NCBI RefSeq assembly: GCF_013386115.1
Contig: NZ_JACAOR010000001.1
Span: 896,639 to 960,638 of the forward strand
Origin: Pseudomonas gingeri
GTDB lineage: Bacteria > Pseudomonadota > Gammaproteobacteria > Pseudomonadales > Pseudomonadaceae
Length of the DNA: 64,000 bases
Reading direction: 5' to 3'
Positions 26,210 to 35,425 of the stretch are shown here, piece by piece. Numbering within the stretch: position 1 is the first letter of the stretch; every line of letters starts with the position of its first letter. The translations under genes were made by a program, and so were the position numbers. The notes under the pieces are model-generated. The model was not told the DNA's origin, did no database searches, and worked only from the letters and a program-made list of their open reading frames with translations.

Positions 26210-26950
26210 CTACAAACGCACCAGGCCCCCATCAGCCATGATGGTCTGGCCCGTCACCCAGGCGCTGTCCTCGCTGGATAGGAACATCACCGTGCCGACG
26301 ATATCTTCAGCAGTGCCCGGGCGTTTGATGGCCTGGGTTGCGGCGAGCGCCTGAATCACCTGAGGGTCGATTCCTGACTTGCCGCCAGGGGTCAGCGACG
26401 CAGTAGGCCCCACGGCATTGACCGTGATGCCATGTTCGGCAACATCGGTGGCCAGGCCACGGGTAAAGCCGATTACCCCGGCTTTGCTCGACATGTAATG
26501 AGCCAGCCCGGGCGCTGCCAGCCCTAGCGAATTGCTGGTGACATTGACGATGCGGCCCCAGCGGTTGCGGGTCATCGCCGGCAACACCGCCTTGACCATC
26601 AGGAACTGTGAGTCGAGGTTGACACGGTGTACCCGTTGCCACAGGGCGAAATCGACCTCGGCAAAGGGCTTGTTCGGATAGATACCGGCGTTGTTGACCA
26701 GGATGTCGCAGCGACCGAACGCGCTGTCGATCAACTGCTGCAGCGTCGCGGTGGATTCGGGGCTTGATACGTCGGCTTCCAACCCCACGAAGCGAGCGCC
26801 CAAGGCAGTCACCTCTCGGGCGGTTTCATCGCAATCGGACAGATCGACGCCGATGACATCAACGCCACGCCTGGCGAAACCGACACTGATCGCCCGACCA
26901 AATCCCTGGGCAGCGCCGGTCACAACGGCCACTCTACGGATATCACTCAT
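26210..26950 (-). CDS. Short-chain dehydrogenase/reductase
   Basis: A 246-residue SDR with TGAAQGFG, DILVNNAGIY, a NVTSNSLG serine region and YMSSK, ending VTGQTIMADGGLVRL. It resembles FabG-like 3-oxoacyl or 2-hydroxycyclohexanecarboxyl-CoA dehydrogenases. GGAG lies upstream. It lies 47 bases before the next SDR on the same strand and 44 after the flavoprotein gene. Confidence 0.9.
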   Translation of the reverse strand: MSDIRRVAVVTGAAQGFGRAISVGFARRGVDVIGVDLSDCDETAREVTALGARFVGLEADVSSPESTATLQQLIDSAFGRCDILVNNAGIYPNKPFAEVDFALWQRVHRVNLDSQFLMVKAVLPAMTRNRWGRIVNVTSNSLGLAAPGLAHYMSSKAGVIGFTRGLATDVAEHGITVNAVGPTASLTPGGKSGIDPQVIQALAATQAIKRPGTAEDIVGTVMFLSSEDSAWVTGQTIMADGGLVRL

Positions 26951-26994
26951 GATACGTCTCCAATGAAGGCCGACCTTCGGCCGGCCGATAATGA

Positions 26995-28710
26995 TCAGGC
27001 TGAAAGGCCGGGGGACTTCTGGGTAAGCGCTGCCCGGATAGGCTGCTGGGCCGCGTTGATTCCCGCGACATAGCCCAAGGTGATGATCGGTCCCAGCGTG
27101 GCGCCCCCGGCCCAGTAGCTGCCACCGGACATCGCGCCCGCGCAGTTGCCCACGGCATACAGGCCGTCGATGGGTGCACCGGAACGGTTCAGGACCTGTG
27201 CGGTGATGTCAGTACGCGGACCGCCTTTGGTATCGAGGGTCGCGGGCGCCAGTAAGGTCGCGTAGTAAGGTCCCTCTGCGGAGATGGGCCAGAGGGTTTC
27301 GTTCTTGTTGTTGCCTGGTCTCGCCCCCATGTTGAAATACAGCTCAATGGGCGTCTCACCTCGATGAAAGTCCTCATCGCGACCGTTCTCGGCAAAGCCG
27401 TTGAAACGCTTGATGGTGTCATGCAGGTTGTCGAGAAAGCTGTCGTCCAGGTTGAAGCCGCCGGTATGGGCGGCAAAGCGCTCCAGGCGTTGGCGAATCT
27501 TGAGCTCCAGCTCCGCCAACGTGGCGCCTTCAAGAATATGCGAGGTGTCGCCGCCGTCGGGGCCCGTACCGCCGGAACTCTTCGCTCGACCAATGGGATT
27601 GCCGTATTTGTCGCCGGCGTGAAACTGCCGAGTGGCTTCGTCCCACAACATCACCAGAACCAGATTCGGGTACTCGGCTTTCTGCGACTCCCAAGCCCAG
27701 AACGTCGGCACGATATCTTGGTAGGGTGCCTTCTCGTTCACTACACGTCGGCCGAATCGATTGACGAAAATCATGCTGTCGCCGGGAATGCTGAACGAGC
27801 AGGTGGCATCCGGCCGATTGGCGATGGCGCGGTCCAGGACCATAGGCGCCAGCCAGGAACCGTTCATGTTGACCAGTTCAGCGCCCAAGGCCTGGGCGAT
27901 AGGAATAAAGTCACCGGTATTGGACTTGGCCGCACAACCACCGAACACCGGTCCGGGCAGCGACTGAGTACGCAACTCGACGTTATGGGTGAACCCGCCG
28001 CTGGCAAAGATCACTGCCCGGCGGGCTCGAATAGCGACGCTGCCGGCATCGGTATGAGCAATCACGCCCACCACCTGCTGCTGGTCGTTGACCACCACCT
28101 GGCTCACCTGGTGCCCGGTGCGCAGGTCAATACCCTGCCCCGAAGCCGCCCGGGCGAAGACCTTGATCATGTCCGTGCCGTCACCGACCTCATCGACACC
28201 ACCGTCAAACAGATGCGGATAGATGATCCGCCCATAGGGGGCCTTGTTCTCCGGCATCTGCGCATAGTAGTCCGGCTGGATATCCCAGCGTACCGGCTCA
28301 AGGGCGCCCCACTCGGTCAATTGTTCGATAGCCACGCCAGCGTAGTCATAGAACGCCTCGGTCAGGCGGTATTCCCATTCGGTCAGGCCCAGGCAGGGCT
28401 TGGCAGGGTCATAGGAGGCAGGGCGAGTCAACCGAGCCATGTACTTCAGGGCATCGGCCTTGGGATCTTCACGACCATCACCGCGCATGAAGTGGTTATT
28501 CGGCACCCAGTAGGCGGCAGCCGCCTTTTTGGTCGTGCCGCCAATTTGCGCAGCTTTCTCCAGCTGGATCACCGAAGCACCGTGCTTGCTGGCGGTAATC
28601 GCCGCAGAGAAGGCACCGGCACCGGAACCGACAACCACAATGTCGGCTTCGTCATCGAAGCGAATATCGGATTCGTGCATCAATTCAGTGGCAAATCCTG
28701 AAAGGGACAT
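26995..28710 (-). CDS. FAD-dependent dehydrogenase, KstD / fumarate reductase flavoprotein-like
   Basis: A 571-residue flavoprotein with VVVGSGAGAFSAAI (FAD dinucleotide motif, about residues 25-38), EKAAQIGGTTKKAAAAYWVP typical of 3-ketosteroid delta-1-dehydrogenases, FASGGFTHN, and the closing SGGSYWAGGATLGPIITLGY in short conserved blocks. Such enzymes introduce or reduce a C=C bond next to a ketone in ring compounds. Presence in this cluster suggests an alicyclic or partly reduced ring intermediate before aromatisation. The substrate is not certain. Confidence 0.85.
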   Translation of the reverse strand: MSLSGFATELMHESDIRFDDEADIVVVGSGAGAFSAAITASKHGASVIQLEKAAQIGGTTKKAAAAYWVPNNHFMRGDGREDPKADALKYMARLTRPASYDPAKPCLGLTEWEYRLTEAFYDYAGVAIEQLTEWGALEPVRWDIQPDYYAQMPENKAPYGRIIYPHLFDGGVDEVGDGTDMIKVFARAASGQGIDLRTGHQVSQVVVNDQQQVVGVIAHTDAGSVAIRARRAVIFASGGFTHNVELRTQSLPGPVFGGCAAKSNTGDFIPIAQALGAELVNMNGSWLAPMVLDRAIANRPDATCSFSIPGDSMIFVNRFGRRVVNEKAPYQDIVPTFWAWESQKAEYPNLVLVMLWDEATRQFHAGDKYGNPIGRAKSSGGTGPDGGDTSHILEGATLAELELKIRQRLERFAAHTGGFNLDDSFLDNLHDTIKRFNGFAENGRDEDFHRGETPIELYFNMGARPGNNKNETLWPISAEGPYYATLLAPATLDTKGGPRTDITAQVLNRSGAPIDGLYAVGNCAGAMSGGSYWAGGATLGPIITLGYVAGINAAQQPIRAALTQKSPGLSA

Positions 28711-28799
28711 GGCTCTTCCTCGTTATTCTTGTTCTCAGGAAGGCTGGCCTGTCGAGCCAGCCTGACAGCGTGCTCTCGTGTCTTGTTCAGATACGTGAC

Positions 28800-30269
28800 T
28801 CAATACGGGTAAGGGGGCACCTCCATTCGGGTGGTTACCCATTGCCACTCGGTGAATTGATCGGCATTGGTCAGTGTGCTGTGGTTGAACCCGTTGCCGG
28901 ACACACCGACACCGCCGATGGGGCCGTAGACCTCATGCAGCACGGTCTGATCGTTGATATGAATGATCCCTGAGTGCAGGCGATCAGCGATGCGCTGAGC
29001 CCGCGCCAGATCGGGGGTAACAATGGCTGCACTGAGGCCGTAGTCGGTCTGGTTCGCCAGCGCGATGGCCTGCTCGTCGTCACTGAACGAGGTGATGGCG
29101 GCCACTGGCCCGAAGATCTCTTCGTCAAACAGCGACATGCCGGGTACCACGCCGCTGATCACGGTCGGTTGATAGAACAATCCATCGCGCGAACCACCGG
29201 CCACCAGCTTGGCGCCTTTGGCCAGCGAGGCGGCAACAATGCGGTCGACACCCGCAGCCTGGCGCTCATTGACGATCGGGCCCAGGTGCACTTCGCCTGC
29301 TGCCGGGTTGCCCACCAACAGTTTCTTCGCACGAGTAGCCAGCGATTCGACGTACCGGTCGACAATCCGCTCATGCACCAGGTGACGACCGGTGGTCAGG
29401 CAGATCTGCCCCTGGTGGAAGAACGAGCCCCAGGCGCCAGCACTGGTGGCGGCCTCGATATCGGCATCGTCGAGGACGATGTAGGGATTGTTACCGCCCA
29501 GCTCCAGCGAAACCCGCTTGAGCATTTCGCCAGCGATCCCGCCGATCTGGCGGCCGACCTTGGTCGAACCGGTGAAGCTGATCATGTTCACCAAGGGCTC
29601 GCGAACCAGTGCATCGCCGGTTTCTGCCCCGCCTGGCAAGACATGGAACAGCCCCTTGGGCAGTCCGGCCTCCTCCAGTAACCGGGCGAAGAACACTCCG
29701 CCACAAATCGGCGACTGCGGGTCCGGCTTGAGAATGACGGCATTGCCCATGGTCAATGCCGGAGCCACGGCGCGCGAGGCCAGCAAAAAGGGTGAGTTCC
29801 AAGGCGTGATGATTCCGACCACACCGATGGGAATGCGCCGGGCTACGCTCTGCCGGCCGACCTCCGCCGAGGCCGCCAGTACACCACCCGGCTGACTGGC
29901 CAGCGCTGCGGCTTCCAGTACCTCACGAGCGGTCATGTGCACTTCCCATTGCCCTTTGGGTCGGATGGAGCCGGTTTCACGCACGATCATCTCGGCAATT
30001 TCATCACCATGCTCAAGGACCAGTTGCGAGAAACGCCGGATCACATCGCCGCGCTGTGGGGCTGGCAAGGCGGCCCAGCCTACTTGGGCGGCTTTGGCGC
30101 TAGCGGCGGCAGCCGCGACATCGCTGGCAGAGGCAAAGCCGATTCGACCCAATTCGGCACCGGTGGCCTTCTCATAGACCGCTTCGACACCCAGGCCAGG
30201 TTCGACCCAACCTGCGCTATAGATCTTGCCACCCCACAAGGCAGAGGGTGCAAGCTGTTGGTGACTCAT
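28800..30269 (-). CDS. Aldehyde dehydrogenase (benzaldehyde/vanillin dehydrogenase-like)
   Basis: The 489-residue enzyme has the ALDH active-site glutamate motif LELGGNNP, the nucleophilic cysteine in HQGQICLTTGR, NAD-binding FTGSTKVGRQIGG, and ITPWNSPF. Sequence character is that of XylC/benzaldehyde and vanillin/salicylaldehyde dehydrogenases. It would oxidise an aromatic aldehyde to the acid used by the ligase. It is the first gene after the shared operator at 30366, so it is likely the head of the flavoprotein/SDR operon. Confidence 0.92.
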   Translation of the reverse strand: MSHQQLAPSALWGGKIYSAGWVEPGLGVEAVYEKATGAELGRIGFASASDVAAAAASAKAAQVGWAALPAPQRGDVIRRFSQLVLEHGDEIAEMIVRETGSIRPKGQWEVHMTAREVLEAAALASQPGGVLAASAEVGRQSVARRIPIGVVGIITPWNSPFLLASRAVAPALTMGNAVILKPDPQSPICGGVFFARLLEEAGLPKGLFHVLPGGAETGDALVREPLVNMISFTGSTKVGRQIGGIAGEMLKRVSLELGGNNPYIVLDDADIEAATSAGAWGSFFHQGQICLTTGRHLVHERIVDRYVESLATRAKKLLVGNPAAGEVHLGPIVNERQAAGVDRIVAASLAKGAKLVAGGSRDGLFYQPTVISGVVPGMSLFDEEIFGPVAAITSFSDDEQAIALANQTDYGLSAAIVTPDLARAQRIADRLHSGIIHINDQTVLHEVYGPIGGVGVSGNGFNHSTLTNADQFTEWQWVTTRMEVPPYPY

Positions 30270-30365
30270 GGTTCAACTCCTTTCGCTGTTATTGATCGCG
30301 GGGTAAAAATGCCCCGTTGAAGTCGTTGTGAAATGATCTTGCTCCCCTGAAAAATCACTGTCAAT

Positions 30366-30399
30366 CACATAAGTCTAATATTTGACGATATAGTCAATT
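30366..30399 (-). promoter_or_regulatory. Shared promoter/operator element, copy 4
   Basis: GTCTAATATTTGAC (30373-30386, one mismatch from a palindrome) overlaps ACGATATAGTCAATT (30385-30399). The preceding TCAATCACATA is shared with copy 5. On the minus strand it yields TTGACT with a candidate -10 17 bases on, facing the aldehyde dehydrogenase gene. Confidence 0.65.
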
Positions 30400-30424
30400 C
30401 GCAAACCCAAGAAAATGCCGCGGC

Positions 30425-31744
30425 TCAGAACGAGATCGGGTAGTCGATGATCACCCGCACTTCATCCAGGTTGGGCAGGTCCGCGCGTTGTACCGCGACA
30501 TCCGAACGCAGCGTGGCTTGTCGAACCCGAAACGACAGATCTTTCACCGGCCCGCTCTGCACCACATACCGCACCTCCAGGTCTCGCTCCCAACGACTGC
30601 CGTCGTTGATGGTCTTGAAACGCGAGTAAGCACCCGTGCCATAACCGCTACCGTCGATGCCATCGCTGGTGAGATAGCGTCCCATCAGGGTCAGGCCAGG
30701 AACGCCAAACGCCACCATGTCCAGGTCATAGCGCAGTTGCCAGGAATGCTCATGGGGCAGGTTGAAATCGGCGTTTTGCGACTTGTTGGCGAGAAAGCCC
30801 ACCGCATCACCCGGCATGCTGCCAAACCCGAGGTAGTCATAGGGCTGATCACCGTTGACCACCTGTCGCGCCAACGTCAATTTGTGCGGGCCACGCTTGT
30901 AAGCCAAGCTGGCCGACCACGTGGTGTTATCGATTTTCCCTGCCAGGGATTGGCCGCTGTCCCGGGTATGAAAACCGGCCAGGGACAGGCTGACGGCCTG
31001 CAGATTATCGATGGCCCAGAGATAGTCGGCGCTGGCGAAGTACTGCTTCCAGATATCCTGGTAGTTAGCGGCGAAGGCTCCCAGCTTGAGGGAATCAGTG
31101 GCCTTGTAGAAGCCTCCGAAGTAATCCACGCGCGTGGCGTCGATCCGGGCATAGAACGCACTCAGAGGCCCCTCATGACTGGTGGCGTTGACACCGTTTC
31201 CCGAAGTGAAATGCCCGGCGTCAATGCTCAGACGCGGTATATCGCCGCTGAGCAGTTGAAAGCCCTCGGCGCTGGAAGGAAACAAACGGGCATTGGCCAT
31301 GGCGAACACTGGATTGAGCGGCATCAAGTTACCGTATTTCAGTTCTGTCGCGGACCAGCGAACTTTCACCGCCCCACCGCCTTCGGCCCATTGATCTTTC
31401 GGATCGCCCTGCTTGTCGATCGGCAGCAGCATCAGGGGCGAGCGTCCGGGGCTACCGTCGAGCTTGATGCCGAGCATGCCGTAGGCATCGAGACCGAAGC
31501 CCACGGCCCCTTGGGTGTAACCGGACTTGTAATCCAGGATAAATCCCTGGGCCCACTCCTGGCGCAGGCTGGTGGGACCGTAGTCGCTACGAAAATCACG
31601 GTTGAAGTAGAAGTTGCGGCTGAGCAGCTTTGCCTTGCTGTCTTCCAGAAAGCCGGCGGCATCGCTTTGGTCCAGAGCAAACGAGGCGTGTGAGAAACCA
31701 ATGAGCACCGCGGCCCAGGTCATCTTTGAAGAGATAACGGTCAT
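30425..31744 (-). CDS. OprD-family outer-membrane porin
   Basis: A 439-residue protein with a Sec signal peptide (about 1-23, ending SFA before LDQSDAAGF), then the OprD opening FLEDSKAKLLSRNFYFNRDF and TSLRQEWAQGFILDYKSGYT. It has many alternating beta strands and a terminal FDYPISF-like end (VIIDYPISF). OprD/OpdK channels admit small carboxylates or aromatic acids. It lies at the head of the minus-strand catabolic genes and beside the divergent operator at 31951, so it probably takes up the pathway substrate. Confidence 0.92.
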   Translation of the reverse strand: MTVISSKMTWAAVLIGFSHASFALDQSDAAGFLEDSKAKLLSRNFYFNRDFRSDYGPTSLRQEWAQGFILDYKSGYTQGAVGFGLDAYGMLGIKLDGSPGRSPLMLLPIDKQGDPKDQWAEGGGAVKVRWSATELKYGNLMPLNPVFAMANARLFPSSAEGFQLLSGDIPRLSIDAGHFTSGNGVNATSHEGPLSAFYARIDATRVDYFGGFYKATDSLKLGAFAANYQDIWKQYFASADYLWAIDNLQAVSLSLAGFHTRDSGQSLAGKIDNTTWSASLAYKRGPHKLTLARQVVNGDQPYDYLGFGSMPGDAVGFLANKSQNADFNLPHEHSWQLRYDLDMVAFGVPGLTLMGRYLTSDGIDGSGYGTGAYSRFKTINDGSRWERDLEVRYVVQSGPVKDLSFRVRQATLRSDVAVQRADLPNLDEVRVIIDYPISF

Positions 31745-31950
31745 GTTCGGCGCATCCTGTATTTTTTGGATTTGTTCAGGATTTATGTTCGGAGTACGGC
31801 CGGGCCATCAGGGTTGCAATGCCTCGGCACGCCACTCCCCTTGTTTGTAGGGTCAAGCATGTAACGACACCCATTACCGTTGGGCGCCCGGCAGGCCTTC
31901 CCTTCTTGCCGAAATCCATCTTGATCTCGAGTGACCGACCAGTCAATCAC

Positions 31951-31981
31951 ATACGTCTAATATTAGACGTATTAGTGAATT
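31951..31981. promoter_or_regulatory. Shared promoter/operator element, copy 5 (perfect palindrome)
   Basis: ATACGTCTAAT (31951-31961) is followed at once by its exact reverse complement (to 31972), a 22-base perfect palindrome. The core ACGTATTAGTGAATT runs to 31981. It sits in the 410-base gap between the minus-strand porin and the plus-strand epimerase operon, so it may control both. Only the palindrome stands out in that gap. Confidence 0.7.
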
Positions 31982-32154
31982 TTCTCGCATGCGGCGGACG
32001 CGCTGAACGCTCTGCATCACATTGATGACATCAGTGTCATTTATCAGACGACGCTTCCCCCCCTTAATCCGCCCTACCGATCACCGATAGATTGGTCCAC
32101 ATCGAGGCGCCCTGGGGCGCCGTCGGATTCAGTCATCAACCCAATGAGGTACAC

Positions 32155-33054
32155 ATGAGCATTTTCCTGACAGGCGCCAACGGTTATGTGGGCGGAACCG
32201 TCGCCCTGCGATTGATCCGGGCCGGCTACGCCATCCGTGGCTTGGTTCGCGACGAAGAAAAAGCCCGCCAGGTAAAGGCGCTGGGCATTGAACCGGTGGT
32301 CGGCAGCCTCGACGACACCGACCTGTTGCTGCGTGAAGCCAGCGCCAGCGACGGCGTCATTCATACCGCCGACAGTGACCACCCGGGTGCCATCGAGGCG
32401 TTCATCAAGGCGCTTGCCGGTACCGGCAAACCCCTGCTGCACACCAGTGGGTCCAGCGTGATCGGTGATGACGCACAAGGCCTTGAGGTCAATCCCTCGG
32501 TGTTTGATGAAGACACACCCTTTGTGGTGGCTTGCTCCAAGCAGCCACGTCGCGACATTGAGCTGCAGGTACAGGCAGCCGCCGAACAGAATATCCGCTC
32601 GGTGGTGATCTGCCCGAGCACCATTTACGGCACCGGTACCGGCGTGCACAAGGAAAGCGTACAGATTCCCTGGCTCGTGCAGCAGGCCCGGGAAAGTCGC
32701 GTGGTTCGCATCGTCGGCACAGGGGTGAATCGCTGGTCCAACGTGCATGTCCTGGATGTCGCCGAGCTTTATCTGCTGGCCCTGGAAAAGGCCCCCGCTG
32801 GCGCCTTCTACTTCCTGGAAAACGGCGAAGCCGCCTACCTCGATATCGGCCAGTCGATCGCCCGCCGCCTGAAGCTCGGCCCGGTGCAGTTCTGGACCGT
32901 TGACGAAGCCTCGCAGCGTTGGGGCGCCTTGCACGCGCACTACACCTTCGGCAGCAACAGCCGGGTCCGCGCCAAACGCGCCCGCCAGGAGCTGGGCTGG
33001 GCACCTGAATTCAACTCGGTACAGGATTGGATCGAGCAGGAAATGCCGCTATGA
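32155..33054 (+). CDS. NAD-dependent epimerase/dehydratase-family (extended SDR) protein
   Basis: The 299-residue protein starts MSIFLTGANGYVGGTVALRL, with the extended-SDR glycine motif TGANGYVG, and has the later HTSGSSVIG serine and CPSTIYGTG. The usual YxxxK appears weakened: the expected tyrosine region reads VACSKQPR, so classical catalysis may be altered. GAGGT precedes the start at 32155. It opens a three-gene plus-strand operon (ATGA overlap with the next SDR). The substrate is unknown. Confidence 0.85.
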   Translation: MSIFLTGANGYVGGTVALRLIRAGYAIRGLVRDEEKARQVKALGIEPVVGSLDDTDLLLREASASDGVIHTADSDHPGAIEAFIKALAGTGKPLLHTSGSSVIGDDAQGLEVNPSVFDEDTPFVVACSKQPRRDIELQVQAAAEQNIRSVVICPSTIYGTGTGVHKESVQIPWLVQQARESRVVRIVGTGVNRWSNVHVLDVAELYLLALEKAPAGAFYFLENGEAAYLDIGQSIARRLKLGPVQFWTVDEASQRWGALHAHYTFGSNSRVRAKRARQELGWAPEFNSVQDWIEQEMPL

Positions 33055-33887
33055 GCAGGGTCTGGCTGATTACCGGCTGCGCCGGTGGCATCGGTGCCGG
33101 TATCGCCCTGGCCGCGCTGGCGGCGGGTGACCAGGTTGTCGCTACCGACCTCGACCTCGGGCGACTGAACGCAACTTACGGCGGCTACGGTGACCAGGTG
33201 CTTTGTACGCCATTGGACATCCGCGACCAGGCCCAGGCCCATGCCGCTGTCGCAGCCGGCCTTGAGCGCTTCGGGCGTCTCGACGTGCTGGTCAACAACG
33301 CCGGCTATGGCCAATTCGGACCGTTCGAGGAGATTGAATCCAAGGCCATAGAACGCCAGTTCGCCACCAACGTCCTGGGGACATTCAATGTCACCCGTGC
33401 TGTGCTACCGGTGCTGCGAAAGCAGCGTGGCGGGCACGTGATCAACATGTCGTCCAACGGCGGTTTCAAGGGCGTCGCGGGAGCCTCGATGTATTCGGCC
33501 AGTAAGTTCGCCCTGGAAGGCTTCTCCGAGTCTCTGGCGCAAGAAATCGCCGGCTTTGGTATCAAGCTGACCCTCGTCGAACCTGGCGCGTTTCGCACCG
33601 ACTTTCTCGACAGCCGTTCGTTGAAACTGGGCAGCGGCGAAATTGCCGACTACGACGAATACCGGGCCAGGGCCCAAGCGGTCTTCGCCGCCCGCAACCA
33701 CCAGCAGGTGGGCGACCCGGCGCGCCTGGGTAGCGCTGTGGTGCAACTGGTCAATGAACAACATCCGCCCCTGCGTTTTATCGCCGGTGCCGACGCCCTG
33801 AAGGTCGTCGAAGACAAGCTGGCCGCCGTCGCCGAGGAAAGCGCTCGCTGGCGAGCACTCACCCTCAGCACTGATTTTCAACACTGA
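33051..33887 (+). CDS. Short-chain dehydrogenase/reductase
   Basis: A 278-residue SDR with TGCAGGIG, DVLVNNAGYG, NMSSNGG serine and YSASK. It is longer than the classical type, and its C-terminal part (EPGAFRTDFLDSRSLKLG) is like the oxidoreductases often called retinol- or ketosteroid-type SDRs. The start at 33051 overlaps the previous stop (ATGA). Confidence 0.9.
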   Translation: MSRVWLITGCAGGIGAGIALAALAAGDQVVATDLDLGRLNATYGGYGDQVLCTPLDIRDQAQAHAAVAAGLERFGRLDVLVNNAGYGQFGPFEEIESKAIERQFATNVLGTFNVTRAVLPVLRKQRGGHVINMSSNGGFKGVAGASMYSASKFALEGFSESLAQEIAGFGIKLTLVEPGAFRTDFLDSRSLKLGSGEIADYDEYRARAQAVFAARNHQQVGDPARLGSAVVQLVNEQHPPLRFIAGADALKVVEDKLAAVAEESARWRALTLSTDFQH

Positions 33888-33902
33888 TCAAGAGGCAACA
33901 TC

Positions 33903-34376
33903 ATGAGCAAGCAAGCGCTGGAAGCCCGTCTGGACGCGATAGAAAGCGAGCTGGCGATTCACCGCCTGGTCGCCGAATACGGGCACGCGTTCGACAGTCG
34001 CGATGAAACCCTGCTGCGCAGCATCTGGCACGAAGGCGCGATCCTGGACCTGGGCGATGCCTTCGGCTATTTCGAAGGTATCGAAGCCATCATCGCGTCC
34101 GCGCACCAGAACTGGTCGCATATGCCACACATGCATCACTGGATGGCCAACACTTTGCTTGAGCTGGAAGGTGATCGTGCCACCGCCAAGGTCGCCGTGG
34201 ACTGTCTGGTGATTCACGTGGAGATGGGCCCGACGCAGATCAGCGGGTTGTACCACGACCACTTTGAGCGACGAAGCGGGCGCTGGGCTTTTGTCGAGCG
34301 TCGATTTGAACTGCACTACCTGACGCCATTGGAGAAATGGAAGCCGGTAGCCGGTAGCGAAGCGACTGGCCTCTGA
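33903..34376 (+). CDS. NTF2-like (SnoaL) protein, paralogue of the 24.9-kb gene
   Basis: The 157-residue protein mirrors the one at 24893-25354: LEARLDAIESELAIHRLV, HAFDSRD, HMPHMHHWMANT, and ERRSGRWAFVERRFELHYLTP. Two diverged copies in divergent operons that share an operator suggest either successive steps on related substrates or a hetero-oligomer. AGAGG precedes the start. Confidence 0.88.
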   Translation: MSKQALEARLDAIESELAIHRLVAEYGHAFDSRDETLLRSIWHEGAILDLGDAFGYFEGIEAIIASAHQNWSHMPHMHHWMANTLLELEGDRATAKVAVDCLVIHVEMGPTQISGLYHDHFERRSGRWAFVERRFELHYLTPLEKWKPVAGSEATGL

Positions 34377-34419
34377 CCACCGACAAGGCCGGGCGCGGGT
34401 GACCAGCGTCCGGTCTGAC

Positions 34420-35322
34420 TCAACTCGACAGCGCGCGACGCGCCATTGCCTCCACCAGAAAATCGATGAATACCCGGGCCCGCCCCGGCAGATGGCGTCT
34501 GGCGGCATAGCAGATGTACAGGTCGATGCCATCACTGGCGAACTCCGGCAGGCACTCCACCAGCCGACCGGCAGCCAGGTCTTCGGTAATGTCATAAAGC
34601 ATCTTCACCGCAATACCGTAGCCGCTCAACGCCCATTGATGAGTGACCTCACTGCTGTTGGTGAGCATGCGGCCGCGCACTTGAAGCTCATAGGCTTTGC
34701 CATCTTCGACAAAACGCCAGCGATCGAACACCCGCCGTCCACGTACCAACAGCAGGCAATCATGTTTGAGCAGGTCCTCGGGCACCCGTGGCGCCCCCTT
34801 GCGTTGAAGGTAGTCGGGCGAGGCAACGATCACTCGACGATTCACCAGCAAGCTACGCCTGACCACCGATTGTGAATCTGGCTCGCCAACGCCAATCACG
34901 ATGTCGATCTCTTCTTCAACGAGATTGACCTCGGCATCCGTCAACACCAACTCAACACTGACATGGGGATAGCGTTGCGTGAATTGCGCCACCCACGGAC
35001 CGATGTCCGTTCGACCGATATGGACGGGAGTACAGACCCGCAACCGCCCGCTCGGCTGGCTGCCGACGCTGATTTCAGCCTCGACTTCATCCACCTGCTC
35101 CAGGATCGACAGTGCCCGTTCATGCAGCAGCGCCCCCTCTTCGGTCAGGCGAAAACGCCGGGCGTGACGATCGATCAAGCGCACCCCGAGGCGATTTTCC
35201 AGGGCCGTGAGACGACGGCTGACAGCCGCTGGCGAGCTGTTCAGGGTAATCGCAGCCTTGGTGACTCCCGCCGAGGAGACCAACTGAACGAGCAGCCGCA
35301 GATCGTTGATTTCATCCGCCAT
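34420..35322 (-). CDS. LysR-family transcriptional regulator
   Basis: A 300-residue LysR protein: MADEINDLRLLVQLVSSAGV, then the helix-turn-helix TLNSSPAAVSRRLTALENRLG, then a co-inducer domain. The start at 35322 is chosen to match the family's normal N-terminus; upstream ATGs in frame are less likely. It is divergent from an EmrA/EmrB/outer-membrane-factor efflux operon and is probably its regulator. Confidence 0.9.
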   Translation of the reverse strand: MADEINDLRLLVQLVSSAGVTKAAITLNSSPAAVSRRLTALENRLGVRLIDRHARRFRLTEEGALLHERALSILEQVDEVEAEISVGSQPSGRLRVCTPVHIGRTDIGPWVAQFTQRYPHVSVELVLTDAEVNLVEEEIDIVIGVGEPDSQSVVRRSLLVNRRVIVASPDYLQRKGAPRVPEDLLKHDCLLLVRGRRVFDRWRFVEDGKAYELQVRGRMLTNSSEVTHQWALSGYGIAVKMLYDITEDLAAGRLVECLPEFASDGIDLYICYAARRHLPGRARVFIDFLVEAMARRALSS

Positions 35323-35425
35323 GAACATGCTTCCGAAAATCGGAAGCATAGCCATCGCCAGGCCCGGCGCCAAGACCGCAGCACCCGTGATGTCATGTAC
35401 TTCGCCTATTCTTGCTGGAGCATCT

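Noticed and set aside
27364..28701. 445-codon plus-strand frame
   Set aside because: Antisense to the FAD-dependent dehydrogenase with intact flavin motifs; no ribosome site or domain of its own.
30488..31693. 401-codon plus-strand frame
   Set aside because: Antisense to the OprD porin gene; no signal or conserved motif.
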